A stretch of DNA of 64,000 bases from CBDBZL01 sp031399025. Lineage in GTDB: Bacteria > Pseudomonadota > Alphaproteobacteria > Sphingomonadales > Sphingomonadaceae. Shown here in pieces: positions 1-8,112 of this stretch. Made by a program: the position numbers and the translations under genes. The stretch is taken from assembly GCA_031399025.1 (NCBI GenBank), contig JANNOJ010000052.1, positions 62,001 through 126,000 on the forward strand, written 5' to 3'. The notes under the pieces are model-generated. The model worked only from the letters and a program-made list of their open reading frames with translations, searched no databases and was not told the DNA's origin. Numbering within the stretch: the first letter of the stretch is position 1; every line of letters starts with the position of its first letter.

Positions 1-249
1 GAGTCCGACACGACGTTCCCTGCCGTCGGGGCCGCCTACGATCCGTATACCGTCAGCTACGCCTTCGTGGACGTGAATACGAGCCTGCCAGACCCCCAAC
101 CGACCTATCCGCCGTTCGATTACGATATCCCCTACGGCCAGAACAGCGCCATACCCGAGCCGTCGACATGGGCGCTGATGCTGCTCGGCTTCGGCGCAAT
201 CGGCGGCGTGGCCCGGCGTAGACGCAAGGACTTGTTCGCCACCGGCTGA
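1..249 (+). CDS. PEPxxWA-CTERM sorting domain protein (3' end only)
   Basis: The 5' end lies outside the window; the open frame runs from base 1 to the stop at 247-249. The visible 82 residues end in a PEPxxWA-CTERM tail: the motif PEPSTWALMLLG, a short hydrophobic stretch, then a basic RRRRK cluster. In this family the tail acts as a C-terminal sorting and anchoring signal, processed by an exosortase-like system during export to the envelope. The upstream residues are rich in Pro, Tyr and Asp and do not identify the main domain. A strong hairpin follows at 275-314. Confidence 0.85.
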   Translation, partial: ESDTTFPAVGAAYDPYTVSYAFVDVNTSLPDPQPTYPPFDYDIPYGQNSAIPEPSTWALMLLGFGAIGGVARRRRKDLFATG

Positions 250-274
250 TCGGACCTTACCGGGCCGGCGAACG

Positions 275-314
275 GACGCGAGCAGGACCGCAAGGGGGGG
301 GTCCTGCTCGCGTC
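275..314. terminator. Bidirectional terminator hairpin
   Basis: A perfect 15-bp stem (275-289 with 300-314) encloses a 10-base G-rich loop. It lies between the convergent PEP-CTERM gene and the reverse-strand gene ending at 354. There is no clear U-tract on either side, so termination is inferred from stem strength and position. Confidence 0.65.
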
Positions 315-353
315 ATCCCGTCAGACGCGCTAGCGCCTTTCCAACTCTGCATC

Positions 354-1590
354 CTACTCGGCACAAGCGATGCCGTCGTCCTCCTTGACCGCGATGGAAT
401 AGGCTCCCGCGGCGCCCGTCGAACCGGTCACCGCCACCCTGACGACGATATCCTGGTCGCCCTCGAAGCGAAGCTTCAATTGCGGGTTCAGGCCGCAGGT
501 ATCGTCGTTGTAAGCGACCGAGGCGAACCCCCTTTCGGCCTGATCGACCGCGTTGAACACGCTGGCCGCTAGCCCCGCCTCCAGGGTCAGGTCGAGGGGT
601 GACAGCACGTCGACAACGAGGCTCTGCCCCGACCGCCCCGTGAGCGCGTAGGCGTGAAACGGCTCGATCGCCCCCTCCGTGAACGCACTCTCGATCGTCT
701 CGCCCAGAACAAGCGGCTGGGCCGGGCGTGCCGGCGGCGGCTCGAAGGCGCGCACCGCCACCCAATACTCGCCCGTGCCACCCGAGTAGCTGCGCGCGAG
801 CACGACATACTCGCCCGGCTGCGGGAGGACCCGGTTGATTCGCGCATCGAACTCGCCCGCGCCGTCATCGTTCGAATCGATCGGTGGTGCGAGTTCAACC
901 GGGCTGCCCGGCGCGAGCGGCCCGAGCAGCTCGACCACGCTGTCGAACGCGGTCGAGCGCATGTCGATCTGCACCCCTCGGTCCGGCTCCCGGGTGGCAA
1001 AGGTGAAGTAGGCCCGGCCGCTGGCGTCCAGCATGAAAGGCTGCGCGCAGGGGTCGCTTGCGGGGTTCTGCGCAAGCGGGGAAGTGCACAGCGCGACGGG
1101 AATGGCGCGGGCGGGCGGGGGCAGCGGGCGTTCGCGCACGAGCAACTCATATCGCGCGATGGCCGGGTCCTGCGGCAGCGAGAGCCCGATCCGGTAGCGC
1201 CCGCCCGCCTCGGCCCGCACCGCCGCGCGCGCCGTCCCGCTTCCCGCCGCCGCCTCGATTTCCGCGGCCAGGCTGGTGGCGGGGCAGCCGTTTCGCGCCG
1301 GGGATCGCCCGCAGGCAGGAGCCGTCGGGGCCGGCGATGCGCAGCGACGCCGTGGCGGCGGCGGCGGCCGAGACGATTGCCGGTTCGGCGGAGGCGGCAA
1401 TCGCCGTCAGATCGATGATGACGCCCTGTCCAGCATTCAGATAGAGGTCGAAAACCCGCGCGGCTCCGGGCGCCACGGCCGTCGCGCGGCCGATGGTCAG
1501 GCCTTCCTCCGCGGGCTGCGCCCGGGTGCCGGAGCCCACGAAGATCGCGGCCGTCAGCAACAATCCGCCGGTCATTGCCCGTACAATCAT
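354..1590 (-). pseudogene. Secreted protein with PPC-like beta-sandwich domains, frameshifted
   Basis: Reading from 1590, the N-terminus has a signal peptide (hydrophobic MTGGLLLTAAIFVGSG, cleavage near TRAQ) and a first beta-domain (GRATAVAPGAARVFDLYLNA). The matching C-terminal part, about 310 residues, continues in a different frame from about 1300 to the stop at 354. It includes a second, similar domain (ETIESAFTEGAIEPFHAYAL). Both resemble bacterial pre-peptidase C-terminal (PPC) domains of exported proteins. The frames join around 1285-1310 near a CCCC run; removing one base there restores a continuous reading. This is either a real frameshift or a sequencing error. No catalytic domain is visible. 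Confidence 0.6.
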
Positions 1591-1664
1591 CCGCCCCTCC
1601 CGTCACGCCCCCAAGGACCGTGATGGCGCAATACTGCATGGGCCAACCCCGTACAATCATCCGC
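1578..1664. repeat. 17-bp direct repeat overlapping a start codon
   Basis: The sequence cccgtacaatcatccgc occurs at 1578-1594 and again at 1648-1664, 70 bp apart. On the reverse strand the first copy contains the ATG of the secreted beta-domain gene; the second copy carries a duplicated ATG in another frame. It looks like a local duplication of the gene start. Confidence 0.7.
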
Positions 1665-1688
1665 TGGCATCCGCTGGCATCCGCTGGG
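1661..1688. repeat. 10-bp tandem repeat, about 2.8 copies
   Basis: The unit ccgctggcat is repeated head to tail at 1661-1670 and 1671-1680, with a partial third copy. It directly abuts the second copy of the 17-bp direct repeat, in the 266-bp spacer between the secreted-protein gene and the Mur ligase gene. No gene is apparent in that spacer. Confidence 0.7.
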
Positions 1689-1856
1689 CGCACCAGCATG
1701 GAACAGGCACATCCACCCAAGCGGGTACAACGGGCCGGCCCGCTCCCGCTCGCTCGCTGCCGCCGCCCCGCCGCCGCACCTGACTGGTGCCGGCACTGGT
1801 GCCGGCGCGTCCGACCACGCCGCGCCGGCGGTGCGCAGCCGCTTCTACCGCTCGCG

Positions 1857-3326
1857 TCAGTTCCGGGCGGAGGGCTTGGCCAGGCGGGCGAGGAGGGCCC
1901 GGGCAAAGTCGCTGAGCGTGTCGTCGCGCGCGCCCATCACCGCGATCCGGTCGCCGGGGCGGGCGAGGGCGACGATGCGGTCGGCGGCGGCTTCGCGGGC
2001 GGCGAAATGCTCGGCCCTGCCGCCTGCCGCGCCAATCAGCGCGACGATTTGCTCGCTGCCCACGCTGCGGTCCACCGTGCCACCGAAATAGACCGGATCG
2101 CTCAGGAGCGCGATGTCCTGCGGCCCGAGTTCCCGGGCGAAGGTGCGGGCCAGCTCGGCCCCCATCTGCTTGAGCGGGCCATATCCGTGCGGCTGGAAGA
2201 AGGCGATGACGCGGCCCGGCGTGGCCTTCAGCGTCCGCAGCGTGGCGCGCGCCTTCTCGGGGTTATGGCCGAAATCGTCGATCACCGTGATGTCCGAGCC
2301 GGTCGTCCCCACGATGTCGAACCGCCGCGCCAGCCCGGCGAAGCTCGCCAGCGCGATACAGGAGGTATGCACCGGCACGCCCGCCGCCGCCGCCGCCGCC
2401 ACCGCCGCCAGCGCGTTGGCGAGGTTGTGCAACCCGGGCATAACCAGGCGCAGAGCGTGGCCGCGATCGTCGCGCCGGTCCACCAGCAGCGCGGCGATGC
2501 TGCCCGCCTCCTCGACGATGGTGCCGGGCTCGATGCCGATCGTCGCCCGGGTATCCTCGATGCCGAAGGTGATGCAACTGACGCGCCCCGCCCCCAGTGC
2601 GCGGGCCTCCCTGTCGTCGCTGTTGACCACCGCGACATGCGCGGTGGCCAGGAACCTGGCGAACAGGCGGCGCAGTTCGGCCATGCTCTTGTGGTCGAGG
2701 CTGACGTTGAGCAGCACCGCCACGTTGGGCCGGTATAGCGCGATCGAGCCGTCGCTCTCGTCCACCTCGCTCACGAACACCCCGCGCCCCGCCAGGCGCT
2801 TGCCCACGCGAGCGCTGGCGAACGGGGTATCGGGCGAGACGAAGTTCTTCATCACCGCGCCGTTCATGATCGTGGGGTCGCGCCCGGCCTGGGTCAGGAT
2901 CCAGCCGAGCATGCCGGTAACGGTGGACTTGCCGCTGGTGCCCCCCACCGCCACGCCGAGCGGCGCGCGGTTGAACAGGTCGGCCAGCAGCTGCGCCCGG
3001 CTGACGCGCAGGCAGCCCAGCACGCGGGCGCGGATCACCTCGGGCACGCTGTCTTCCACCGCCGCGGAGGCGACCAGGATCTGTTCGGGCCGGGTGACGC
3101 CGCTGCCGTCCTGCGGGAACAGGGTGAAGCCGTGGCGTTGCAGCCAGGCGGCCTTCTCCGGGCTGCGGCCCTGGTCGAAGCTGCGGTCCGAGCCCGCCAC
3201 CTCGGCCCCAAGCCCGCGCAGGATGGTGGCCAGCGGCAGCATGCCCGAGCCGCCGATGCCGCAGAAGAACCACGGTCGGGTAGCGGGGTTGTCGGGAATG
3301 GCCTGGCCGGGGCGGCTGTCGTTCAT
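1857..3326 (-). CDS. Mur ligase family protein (MurC/Mpl-like)
   Basis: This 489-residue protein has the three-domain Mur ligase layout: an N-terminal nucleotide-binding GIGGSGM (23-29), an ATP-binding loop GGTSGKSTVTGM (128-139), acidic DESDGS, SLDHKSM, and a C-terminal DDFGHNP. Mur ligases add amino acids or peptides to UDP-MurNAc with ATP. The order of motifs is closest to MurC and to Mpl, which reattaches recycled tripeptide. The P-loop (TSGKS, not THGKT) and DDFGHNP (not DDYAHHP) differ from standard MurC. It is divergent, 56 bp apart, from an LD-carboxypeptidase gene, which would supply the tripeptide that Mpl uses, so a recycling role is my inference. Substrate specificity is uncertain. 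Confidence 0.8.
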   Translation of the reverse strand: MNDSRPGQAIPDNPATRPWFFCGIGGSGMLPLATILRGLGAEVAGSDRSFDQGRSPEKAAWLQRHGFTLFPQDGSGVTRPEQILVASAAVEDSVPEVIRARVLGCLRVSRAQLLADLFNRAPLGVAVGGTSGKSTVTGMLGWILTQAGRDPTIMNGAVMKNFVSPDTPFASARVGKRLAGRGVFVSEVDESDGSIALYRPNVAVLLNVSLDHKSMAELRRLFARFLATAHVAVVNSDDREARALGAGRVSCITFGIEDTRATIGIEPGTIVEEAGSIAALLVDRRDDRGHALRLVMPGLHNLANALAAVAAAAAAGVPVHTSCIALASFAGLARRFDIVGTTGSDITVIDDFGHNPEKARATLRTLKATPGRVIAFFQPHGYGPLKQMGAELARTFARELGPQDIALLSDPVYFGGTVDRSVGSEQIVALIGAAGGRAEHFAAREAAADRIVALARPGDRIAVMGARDDTLSDFARALLARLAKPSARN

Positions 3327-3382
3327 CGCGGCGCACCGCTATGCATTTGTCGCCGGCCTGACAAGGCGAGTAGGAGGGCAAA

Positions 3383-4207
3383 ATGCACCGCATCGCGATC
3401 TGCGCCCCCGCCACGCCGATCACCCGCGAGATCGCCGCCCGCGTGCAGGCGGTGGCGACGCAGGCGCCCGGCTGCGAACTGCATTTCCACGCGCAATGCT
3501 TCGTGGGGGAGGGCCATTTCGCCGGCAGCGACACCGTGCGGCTGGCGGCGCTGCTGGACTGCGCCAACGACCCCGCCTTCGATGCCGTCTGGTTCGCCAA
3601 AGGCGGCTACGGCACCGCGCGGATCGCCGCCCAGGCGGTGGCCGCGATGAACGCGGCGGCGCGCGGCAAGGCGTTCTGCGGCTATTCGGATTGCGGCTAC
3701 CTGCTGGCCGCGCTCTACCGCGCCGGGATCGGCCGGCCGGCCCATGCGCCGATGCCGGTGGACGTGGGCCGCGCGGGCGGCGAGGCGGCGGTGCGGCGCA
3801 CGCTCGCCTGGCTCGCCGGCAGCGATGCGGGGCTCGAGCCGGAGCTGGACGGCAGGCCCGCGGTGGCCTTCAACCTCATGACGCTGGCCATGCTGTGCGG
3901 CACCCGGCTGATGCCCGATCTCGCCGGCCACGTGGTCATGGTGGAGGAGGTGGCCGAGCACCTCTACGCCATCGACCGGATGTTCTTCCACCTGTCCGAG
4001 CACCTGTCGCAGATTGCCGGCCTGCGGCTGGGACGGATGAGCAAGGTGCCGCCCAACGACCGCCCGTTCGGCGCCGAGGTGGAGGAAATCGCCGGCTATT
4101 GGTGCGCGAGGGCAGGCATTCCCTTCCTGGGGATGGCGGACATCGGCCATGATGCGGATAACAAGATCGTCCCCTTCGGCCTTGCCGGGAGGGCGGGGCG
4201 GCCATAA
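3383..4207 (+). CDS. ldcA: LD-carboxypeptidase (peptidase S66 family)
   Basis: This 274-residue cytoplasmic serine peptidase is expected to cleave the terminal D-Ala from murein tetrapeptides during peptidoglycan recycling. The S66 triad is visible: Ser102 in CGYSDCGY, a Glu in VVMVEEVAEHLY (188-189), and His256 in ADIGHDADNKIVPFG. The start ATG follows an AGGAGGG-type ribosome site. It diverges from the Mur ligase gene, and the pair reads as one recycling module. The family is well supported; the exact substrate is inferred. Confidence 0.88.
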   Translation: MHRIAICAPATPITREIAARVQAVATQAPGCELHFHAQCFVGEGHFAGSDTVRLAALLDCANDPAFDAVWFAKGGYGTARIAAQAVAAMNAAARGKAFCGYSDCGYLLAALYRAGIGRPAHAPMPVDVGRAGGEAAVRRTLAWLAGSDAGLEPELDGRPAVAFNLMTLAMLCGTRLMPDLAGHVVMVEEVAEHLYAIDRMFFHLSEHLSQIAGLRLGRMSKVPPNDRPFGAEVEEIAGYWCARAGIPFLGMADIGHDADNKIVPFGLAGRAGRP

Positions 4208-4214
4208 CCCATCC

Positions 4215-4240
4215 CTCGGGAGTACCGGTCGGGAGTACCG
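4215..4240. repeat. 13-bp tandem duplication upstream of fabD
   Basis: The 13-mer tcgggagtaccgg occurs twice in direct succession (4215-4227 and 4228-4240), between ldcA and the fabD ribosome site. It could be a regulatory duplication or a neutral slippage product. Confidence 0.6.
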
Positions 4241-4264
4241 GACCCGGGAGCCAAGAGGACCACC

Positions 4265-5239
4265 ATGATCGCATTCATTTTTCCCGGCCAGGGCAGCCAG
4301 AAGGTGGGGATGGGCGCCGCGCTCGCCGAAGCCAGCGTCGTCGCCCGCGCCACCTTCGAGGAGGTGGACGACGCGCTGTCGCACAAGCTGTTCGCCCTCA
4401 TGCGCGAGGGCCCCGAGGACCAGCTGCTGCTCACCGCCAATGCCCAGCCCGCGATCATGGCGCACGCCATGGCCGTGCTGCGCGTGCTGGAGGAGGAGGG
4501 CGGCATCCGCATCGCCGCCAGGGGCGAGTGCGTCGCGGGCCATTCGCTGGGCGAATACACCGCGCTCGCCGCGGTGGGCGCCTTCACGCTCGCCGATACC
4601 GCGCGCCTCCTGCGCCGCCGCGGCGAGGCGATGCAGGCCGCGGTGCCGGTGGGTGAGGGCGCGATGTGCGCGCTGCTCGGCGCCGATCTCGACACCGCCC
4701 TCAAGCTCGCCGAGTCGGCGGTGCAGGTTCCCCCGCGCGGGCGGGCGAGCGTGGTGTGCGAAGTCGCCAACGACAACGATCCCACCCAGGTGGTGCTCTC
4801 GGGCCATGCCGATGCCATCGCCCGCGCGGTGGAGCTGGCGCGCGAGTTCGGCATCAAGCGGGCGGTGCCGCTGCCGGTCTCCGCCCCGTTCCACTGCTCG
4901 CTGATGCAGCCCGCCGCCGTCGCGATGGCCGAGGCGCTGGCCGAAACGCCGCCCGGCGCCATGCGGCTGGCGCTCTACGCCAACGTCACCGCCGGCGCCG
5001 TCACCGATCCCGCCATCGAGCAGGAGCTGCTGGTGAGCCAGGTCACCGGCCGGGTGCGCTGGCGCGAGAGCGTCCTCGCCATGGCCGAAGCGGGCGTCGA
5101 GCATTTCGTCGAGCTGGGCGGCAAGGTGCTCGGCCCCATGGTCCGCAAGATCGTGCCCGAGGCGCGCGCCACCAGCGTCGTCACCATCGCCGACATCGAA
5201 GCCTTCGCCAAGGCCATCGAGACCGGGGAGTTCGCCTGA
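4265..5239 (+). CDS. fabD: Malonyl-CoA:ACP transacylase
   Basis: FabD transfers malonyl from CoA to acyl carrier protein, supplying the chain-extender for type II fatty acid synthesis in the cytoplasm. The 324-residue protein has the usual length, the N-terminal FPGQGSQ motif (6-12), the nucleophile Ser94 in GHSLGEY, and a downstream catalytic His in PFHCSLM. The ATG follows a GAGGACC sequence. Its TGA overlaps the fabG ATG by one base (TGATG), indicating translational coupling. acpP and fabF, often next in this cluster, are not in the window. Confidence 0.96.
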   Translation: MIAFIFPGQGSQKVGMGAALAEASVVARATFEEVDDALSHKLFALMREGPEDQLLLTANAQPAIMAHAMAVLRVLEEEGGIRIAARGECVAGHSLGEYTALAAVGAFTLADTARLLRRRGEAMQAAVPVGEGAMCALLGADLDTALKLAESAVQVPPRGRASVVCEVANDNDPTQVVLSGHADAIARAVELAREFGIKRAVPLPVSAPFHCSLMQPAAVAMAEALAETPPGAMRLALYANVTAGAVTDPAIEQELLVSQVTGRVRWRESVLAMAEAGVEHFVELGGKVLGPMVRKIVPEARATSVVTIADIEAFAKAIETGEFA

Positions 5240-6015
5240 TGAGCATGTTCGACCTTTCCGGCATGAACGCGCTGGTGACCGGCGCCAGCGGCGGGATCGG
5301 CTCGGAGATCGCCCGGGCGCTGGCGCGGCAGGGCGCGCGCCTGGCGCTCTCGGGCACCAACCCCGCCAAGCTGCGCGCCTTCCGCGAGGAGCTGAACCAG
5401 GAGCGCCACGGCAGCGACGGCTCGGGCGCCGACCATGTCGAGATCACCTGCGACCTGTCGGACCCGGTGCAGGTGGAGGAGCTCATCCCCGCCACGCTCG
5501 ACACCCTGGGCGGGATCGACATCCTGGTGAACAACGCCGGCGTCACCCGCGACAACCTGTCCATGCGCATGAGCGACGCGGAATGGGACGCGGTCATCGC
5601 CATCAACCTCACCGCCGCCTTCCGGCTGATGCGCGCGGCGGCCCGCCCGATGATGAAGGCGCGTTTCGGGCGGATGGTGACCGTCACCAGCATCGTGGGC
5701 GCCACCGGCAATGCCGGCCAGGCCAATTACGCCGCGGCCAAGGCGGGCCTCACCGGCCTTGCCAAGAGCATGGCCGCCGAACTGGCCGGCCGCGGCGTCA
5801 CCGTGAACTGCGTCGCCCCCGGCTTCATCCGCACGCCGATGACCGACCGGCTCGCCGATGCGCAGAAGTCGGCGCTCGCCCAGCGCATCCCGATGGGCCG
5901 GATGGGGGAGGGGGCGAATATCGGCGCGGCGGTGGCCTATCTCGCCAGCCGCGAGGCGGGTTACGTCACCGGGCAGACGCTGCACGTCAACGGCGGCATG
6001 GCGATGCTCGGCTGA
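5239..6015 (+). CDS. fabG: 3-oxoacyl-ACP reductase
   Basis: FabG is the NADPH-dependent short-chain dehydrogenase that reduces 3-oxoacyl-ACP in fatty acid elongation. The 258-residue protein shows the Rossmann glycine motif TGASGGIG, the NNAG motif, catalytic Ser in TSIVGATG and the Tyr-x3-Lys pair in NYAAAKAG. The start was chosen for the one-base overlap with the fabD stop. It is followed by a 183-bp gap before dnaN in which I see no gene. Confidence 0.96.
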   Translation: MSMFDLSGMNALVTGASGGIGSEIARALARQGARLALSGTNPAKLRAFREELNQERHGSDGSGADHVEITCDLSDPVQVEELIPATLDTLGGIDILVNNAGVTRDNLSMRMSDAEWDAVIAINLTAAFRLMRAAARPMMKARFGRMVTVTSIVGATGNAGQANYAAAKAGLTGLAKSMAAELAGRGVTVNCVAPGFIRTPMTDRLADAQKSALAQRIPMGRMGEGANIGAAVAYLASREAGYVTGQTLHVNGGMAMLG

Positions 6016-6198
6016 CCCGCCGCGCCCCGCCAACCGGCGATTATCCCCAGCTTCGCCGCCCCGGGCGCCCGGCAGCGGCGGCACAAGCCTTGCCCGCCCC
6101 CGCATGGGCGCTAAGGATGGCGGTCCGCAGAATCCGGTGCTGCAGGGGGACGCGGCCCGGTCCGCCAGCCCGGCGCCAACGGGGGTTGAGTAGGAACC

Positions 6199-7335
6199 AT
6201 GAAGGCCACCATCGAACGCGCCAAGCTGCTGCGCTGCCTGTCCCACGTGCAGTCGGTGGTCGAGCGGCGCAACACCATCCCCATCCTGTCCAACGTGCTG
6301 CTCGAGGCGAGCACCGGCGGGCTGGTGAAGGTCATGGCGACCGATCTCGACCTGCAGGTGGTCGAAAGCCTGGATGCCGCCTCGGTCGAGGTGGCCGGCG
6401 CCATCACCGTCTCGGCCCACCTGCTGTTCGACATCGTCCGCAAGCTGCCCGACGGCACGCGGGTGGACCTCGAGACCGCCGACAACCGCATGACCGTGAA
6501 GGCGGGCCGCACCCGTTATGCGCTCCCGACGCTGCCGCGCGACGACTTCCCCTCGATCGTCGAAGGCGACCTGCCCACCAGCTTCGAGCTGCCCGCCGCC
6601 ACGCTCGCCGAGCTGATCGACCGCACCCGCTTCGCCATCTCCACCGAGGAGACGCGCTACTACCTCAACGGCATCTTCCTCCACGTGGCCGACGATGCCG
6701 GCGCCGGCGGCCCGGTGCTCAAGGCCGCCGCGACCGACGGCCACCGCCTCGCCCGCTTCACCCTGCCGCGCCCCGAAGGTGCCGAGGGCATGCCCGACGT
6801 CATCGTCCCGCGCAAGGCGGTGGCGGAACTGCGCAAGCTGCTCGAGGAATCGCTCGACGGCAATGTCGCGGTGGACCTGTCGCCCAGCAAGATCCGCTTC
6901 ACGCTGCCCGGCGCGGGCGGGGTGGTGCTCACCAGCAAGCTGATCGACGGCACCTTCCCCGATTACAGCCGCGTCATCCCCACCGCCAACGACAAGCTGT
7001 TGAAGGTCGATCCCAAGAGCTTCTTCGCCGGCGTCGACCGCGTGGCGACCATCGCCACCGAGAAGACCCGCGCGGTGAAGATGGGCCTCGACACCGACCG
7101 GGTGACGCTCTCGGTCACCTCGCCGGACAACGGCACCGCCGCCGAGGAAGTGCCGGCGAGCTATTCTTCCGGCAACATGGAAATCGGCTTCAACGCCAAT
7201 TATTTGAAGGACATCCTGGCCCAGATCGACGGCGACACGGTGGAGATGCACCTGGCGGACCCCGGCGCGCCGACGCTGATCAGGAAAGACGAGAAGAGCG
7301 CGGCGCTGTATGTGCTGATGCCGATGCGGGTCTAA
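6199..7335 (+). CDS. dnaN: DNA polymerase III beta subunit (sliding clamp)
   Basis: This 378-residue protein has the full length and three-fold repeat structure of the bacterial sliding clamp. It starts MKATIERAKLLRCLSHVQSV, has the middle-domain motif ATDGHRLA, and ends in VLMPMRV, the usual hydrophobic clamp C-terminus. It encircles DNA and tethers polymerase III and other clamp-binding proteins. An AGGAACC site precedes the ATG. The stop lies only 4 bases before the start of the unrelated A+T-rich HEPN gene. Confidence 0.96.
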   Translation: MKATIERAKLLRCLSHVQSVVERRNTIPILSNVLLEASTGGLVKVMATDLDLQVVESLDAASVEVAGAITVSAHLLFDIVRKLPDGTRVDLETADNRMTVKAGRTRYALPTLPRDDFPSIVEGDLPTSFELPAATLAELIDRTRFAISTEETRYYLNGIFLHVADDAGAGGPVLKAAATDGHRLARFTLPRPEGAEGMPDVIVPRKAVAELRKLLEESLDGNVAVDLSPSKIRFTLPGAGGVVLTSKLIDGTFPDYSRVIPTANDKLLKVDPKSFFAGVDRVATIATEKTRAVKMGLDTDRVTLSVTSPDNGTAAEEVPASYSSGNMEIGFNANYLKDILAQIDGDTVEMHLADPGAPTLIRKDEKSAALYVLMPMRV

Positions 7336-7339
7336 TAGC

Positions 7340-7759
7340 ATGTACTTGCGTCGTGAAGATTTGAAGAGACTTTCTCATGTCAGACTAAGCGACGCGCAGG
7401 CTCTCTTGTCCAACGGGAGGTTTAGTGGGGCCTACTATTTAGCGGGATATGCAGTCGAATTTGCTGTAAAAGCGTGCTTAACTCGGCAGTTCGTAGCGGA
7501 AAGTTTGCCGGATAGAAATCTTGTGCAAAAAGCACACACGCACAATCTACTCGATCTCGTAAATTTATCTGGACTGAAATTTCATCTCCAGCAAAGACAA
7601 GATGAAAGCGCTATCTTTCAAGCGTACTGGGGGATCGTCTCCCAATGGAGACCTGAAAGCCGATACGAAGACATAGAGGCTGCACGCGCTCAGCTTCTTC
7701 TGACTGCAGTCGCTCACCGTGATCACGGAGTGCTCCATTGGACAAAGATGCATTGGTAA
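7340..7759 (+). CDS. HEPN domain-containing protein
   Basis: This 139-residue, all-helical protein matches the HEPN pattern. A first helix pair carries GAYYLAGYAVEFAVKACL (30-47) and a later helix has ESRYEDIEAARAQLL (106-120). HEPN proteins are often RNases or nucleotide-transferase partners in toxin-antitoxin and defence systems. An R-x5-H (Arg127, His133) near the C-terminus fits the loose Rx4-6H RNase signature, but its position after the last helix makes it doubtful. The ATG lies 4 bases after the dnaN stop with no obvious ribosome site, so it may depend on readthrough from dnaN. The gene overlaps the next one by 22 bases. Confidence 0.75.
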   Translation: MYLRREDLKRLSHVRLSDAQALLSNGRFSGAYYLAGYAVEFAVKACLTRQFVAESLPDRNLVQKAHTHNLLDLVNLSGLKFHLQQRQDESAIFQAYWGIVSQWRPESRYEDIEAARAQLLLTAVAHRDHGVLHWTKMHW

Positions 7760-8109
7760 AAAGCGGTCAAGCTTTGGTATCACATCTTGAGAACAATGGT
7801 GTGGCAGTCAAAGCGGCGGTTTGGATGTACTATATTGAGACTGATAACTGGCATCTTTGGATGTGCCCGAAATCCGAGGTCGGTCGAGAGCATTTTTATC
7901 TCGCCTGCTCTAAGGTAATCAGCGCCAGTCGTGAGACATACAACAATTTCGATATTGCGATGATTGAATTCAAGAAACCTGACGATTCAATCCTTAGCAT
8001 GCTCGGAATAATGGTGCGTGTTGAGGGCTTGAGTGATGTTGACATGGAGCACAACACCATAAACGGGCTTTGGGTCGAGCGATGCATTGTGTTGCGTTTA
8101 GCAATGTGA
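7738..8109 (+). CDS. Hypothetical partner of the HEPN protein
   Basis: I do not recognise this 123-residue protein. The chosen start is TTG at 7738, 7 bases after a GGAG site (7727-7730) and inside the HEPN gene, which suggests coupled translation. It has no signal peptide or membrane segment. The sequence looks like a small alpha/beta fold (AVWMYYIETDNWHLWMCP, VISASRETYNNFDIAMIEF). It shares the A+T-rich composition of the HEPN gene. By position it could be the antitoxin or regulator of a HEPN toxin, which is inference only. Confidence 0.65.
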   Translation: MDKDALVKSGQALVSHLENNGVAVKAAVWMYYIETDNWHLWMCPKSEVGREHFYLACSKVISASRETYNNFDIAMIEFKKPDDSILSMLGIMVRVEGLSDVDMEHNTINGLWVERCIVLRLAM

Positions 8110-8112
8110 TGT

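Larger units (their letters stand above)
7336..8112. other. A+T-rich two-gene cassette between dnaN and the reductase gene
   Basis: The composition changes abruptly at the dnaN stop and returns to G+C-rich at the reductase stop. The insert uses codons such as AAA, TTA, AGA and ATT that are rare in the rest of the window. It holds exactly two overlapping genes and leaves 4 bases after dnaN and 3 bases before the opposing stop codon. I see no integrase, transposase or clear terminal repeat. The composition and tight fit suggest horizontal acquisition. Confidence 0.75.

Noticed and set aside
7718..7742. HEPN R-x5-H as proof of RNase activity
   Set aside because: The spacing fits the loose motif, but it lies at the very C-terminus after the conserved helices, so it was noted only as possible.
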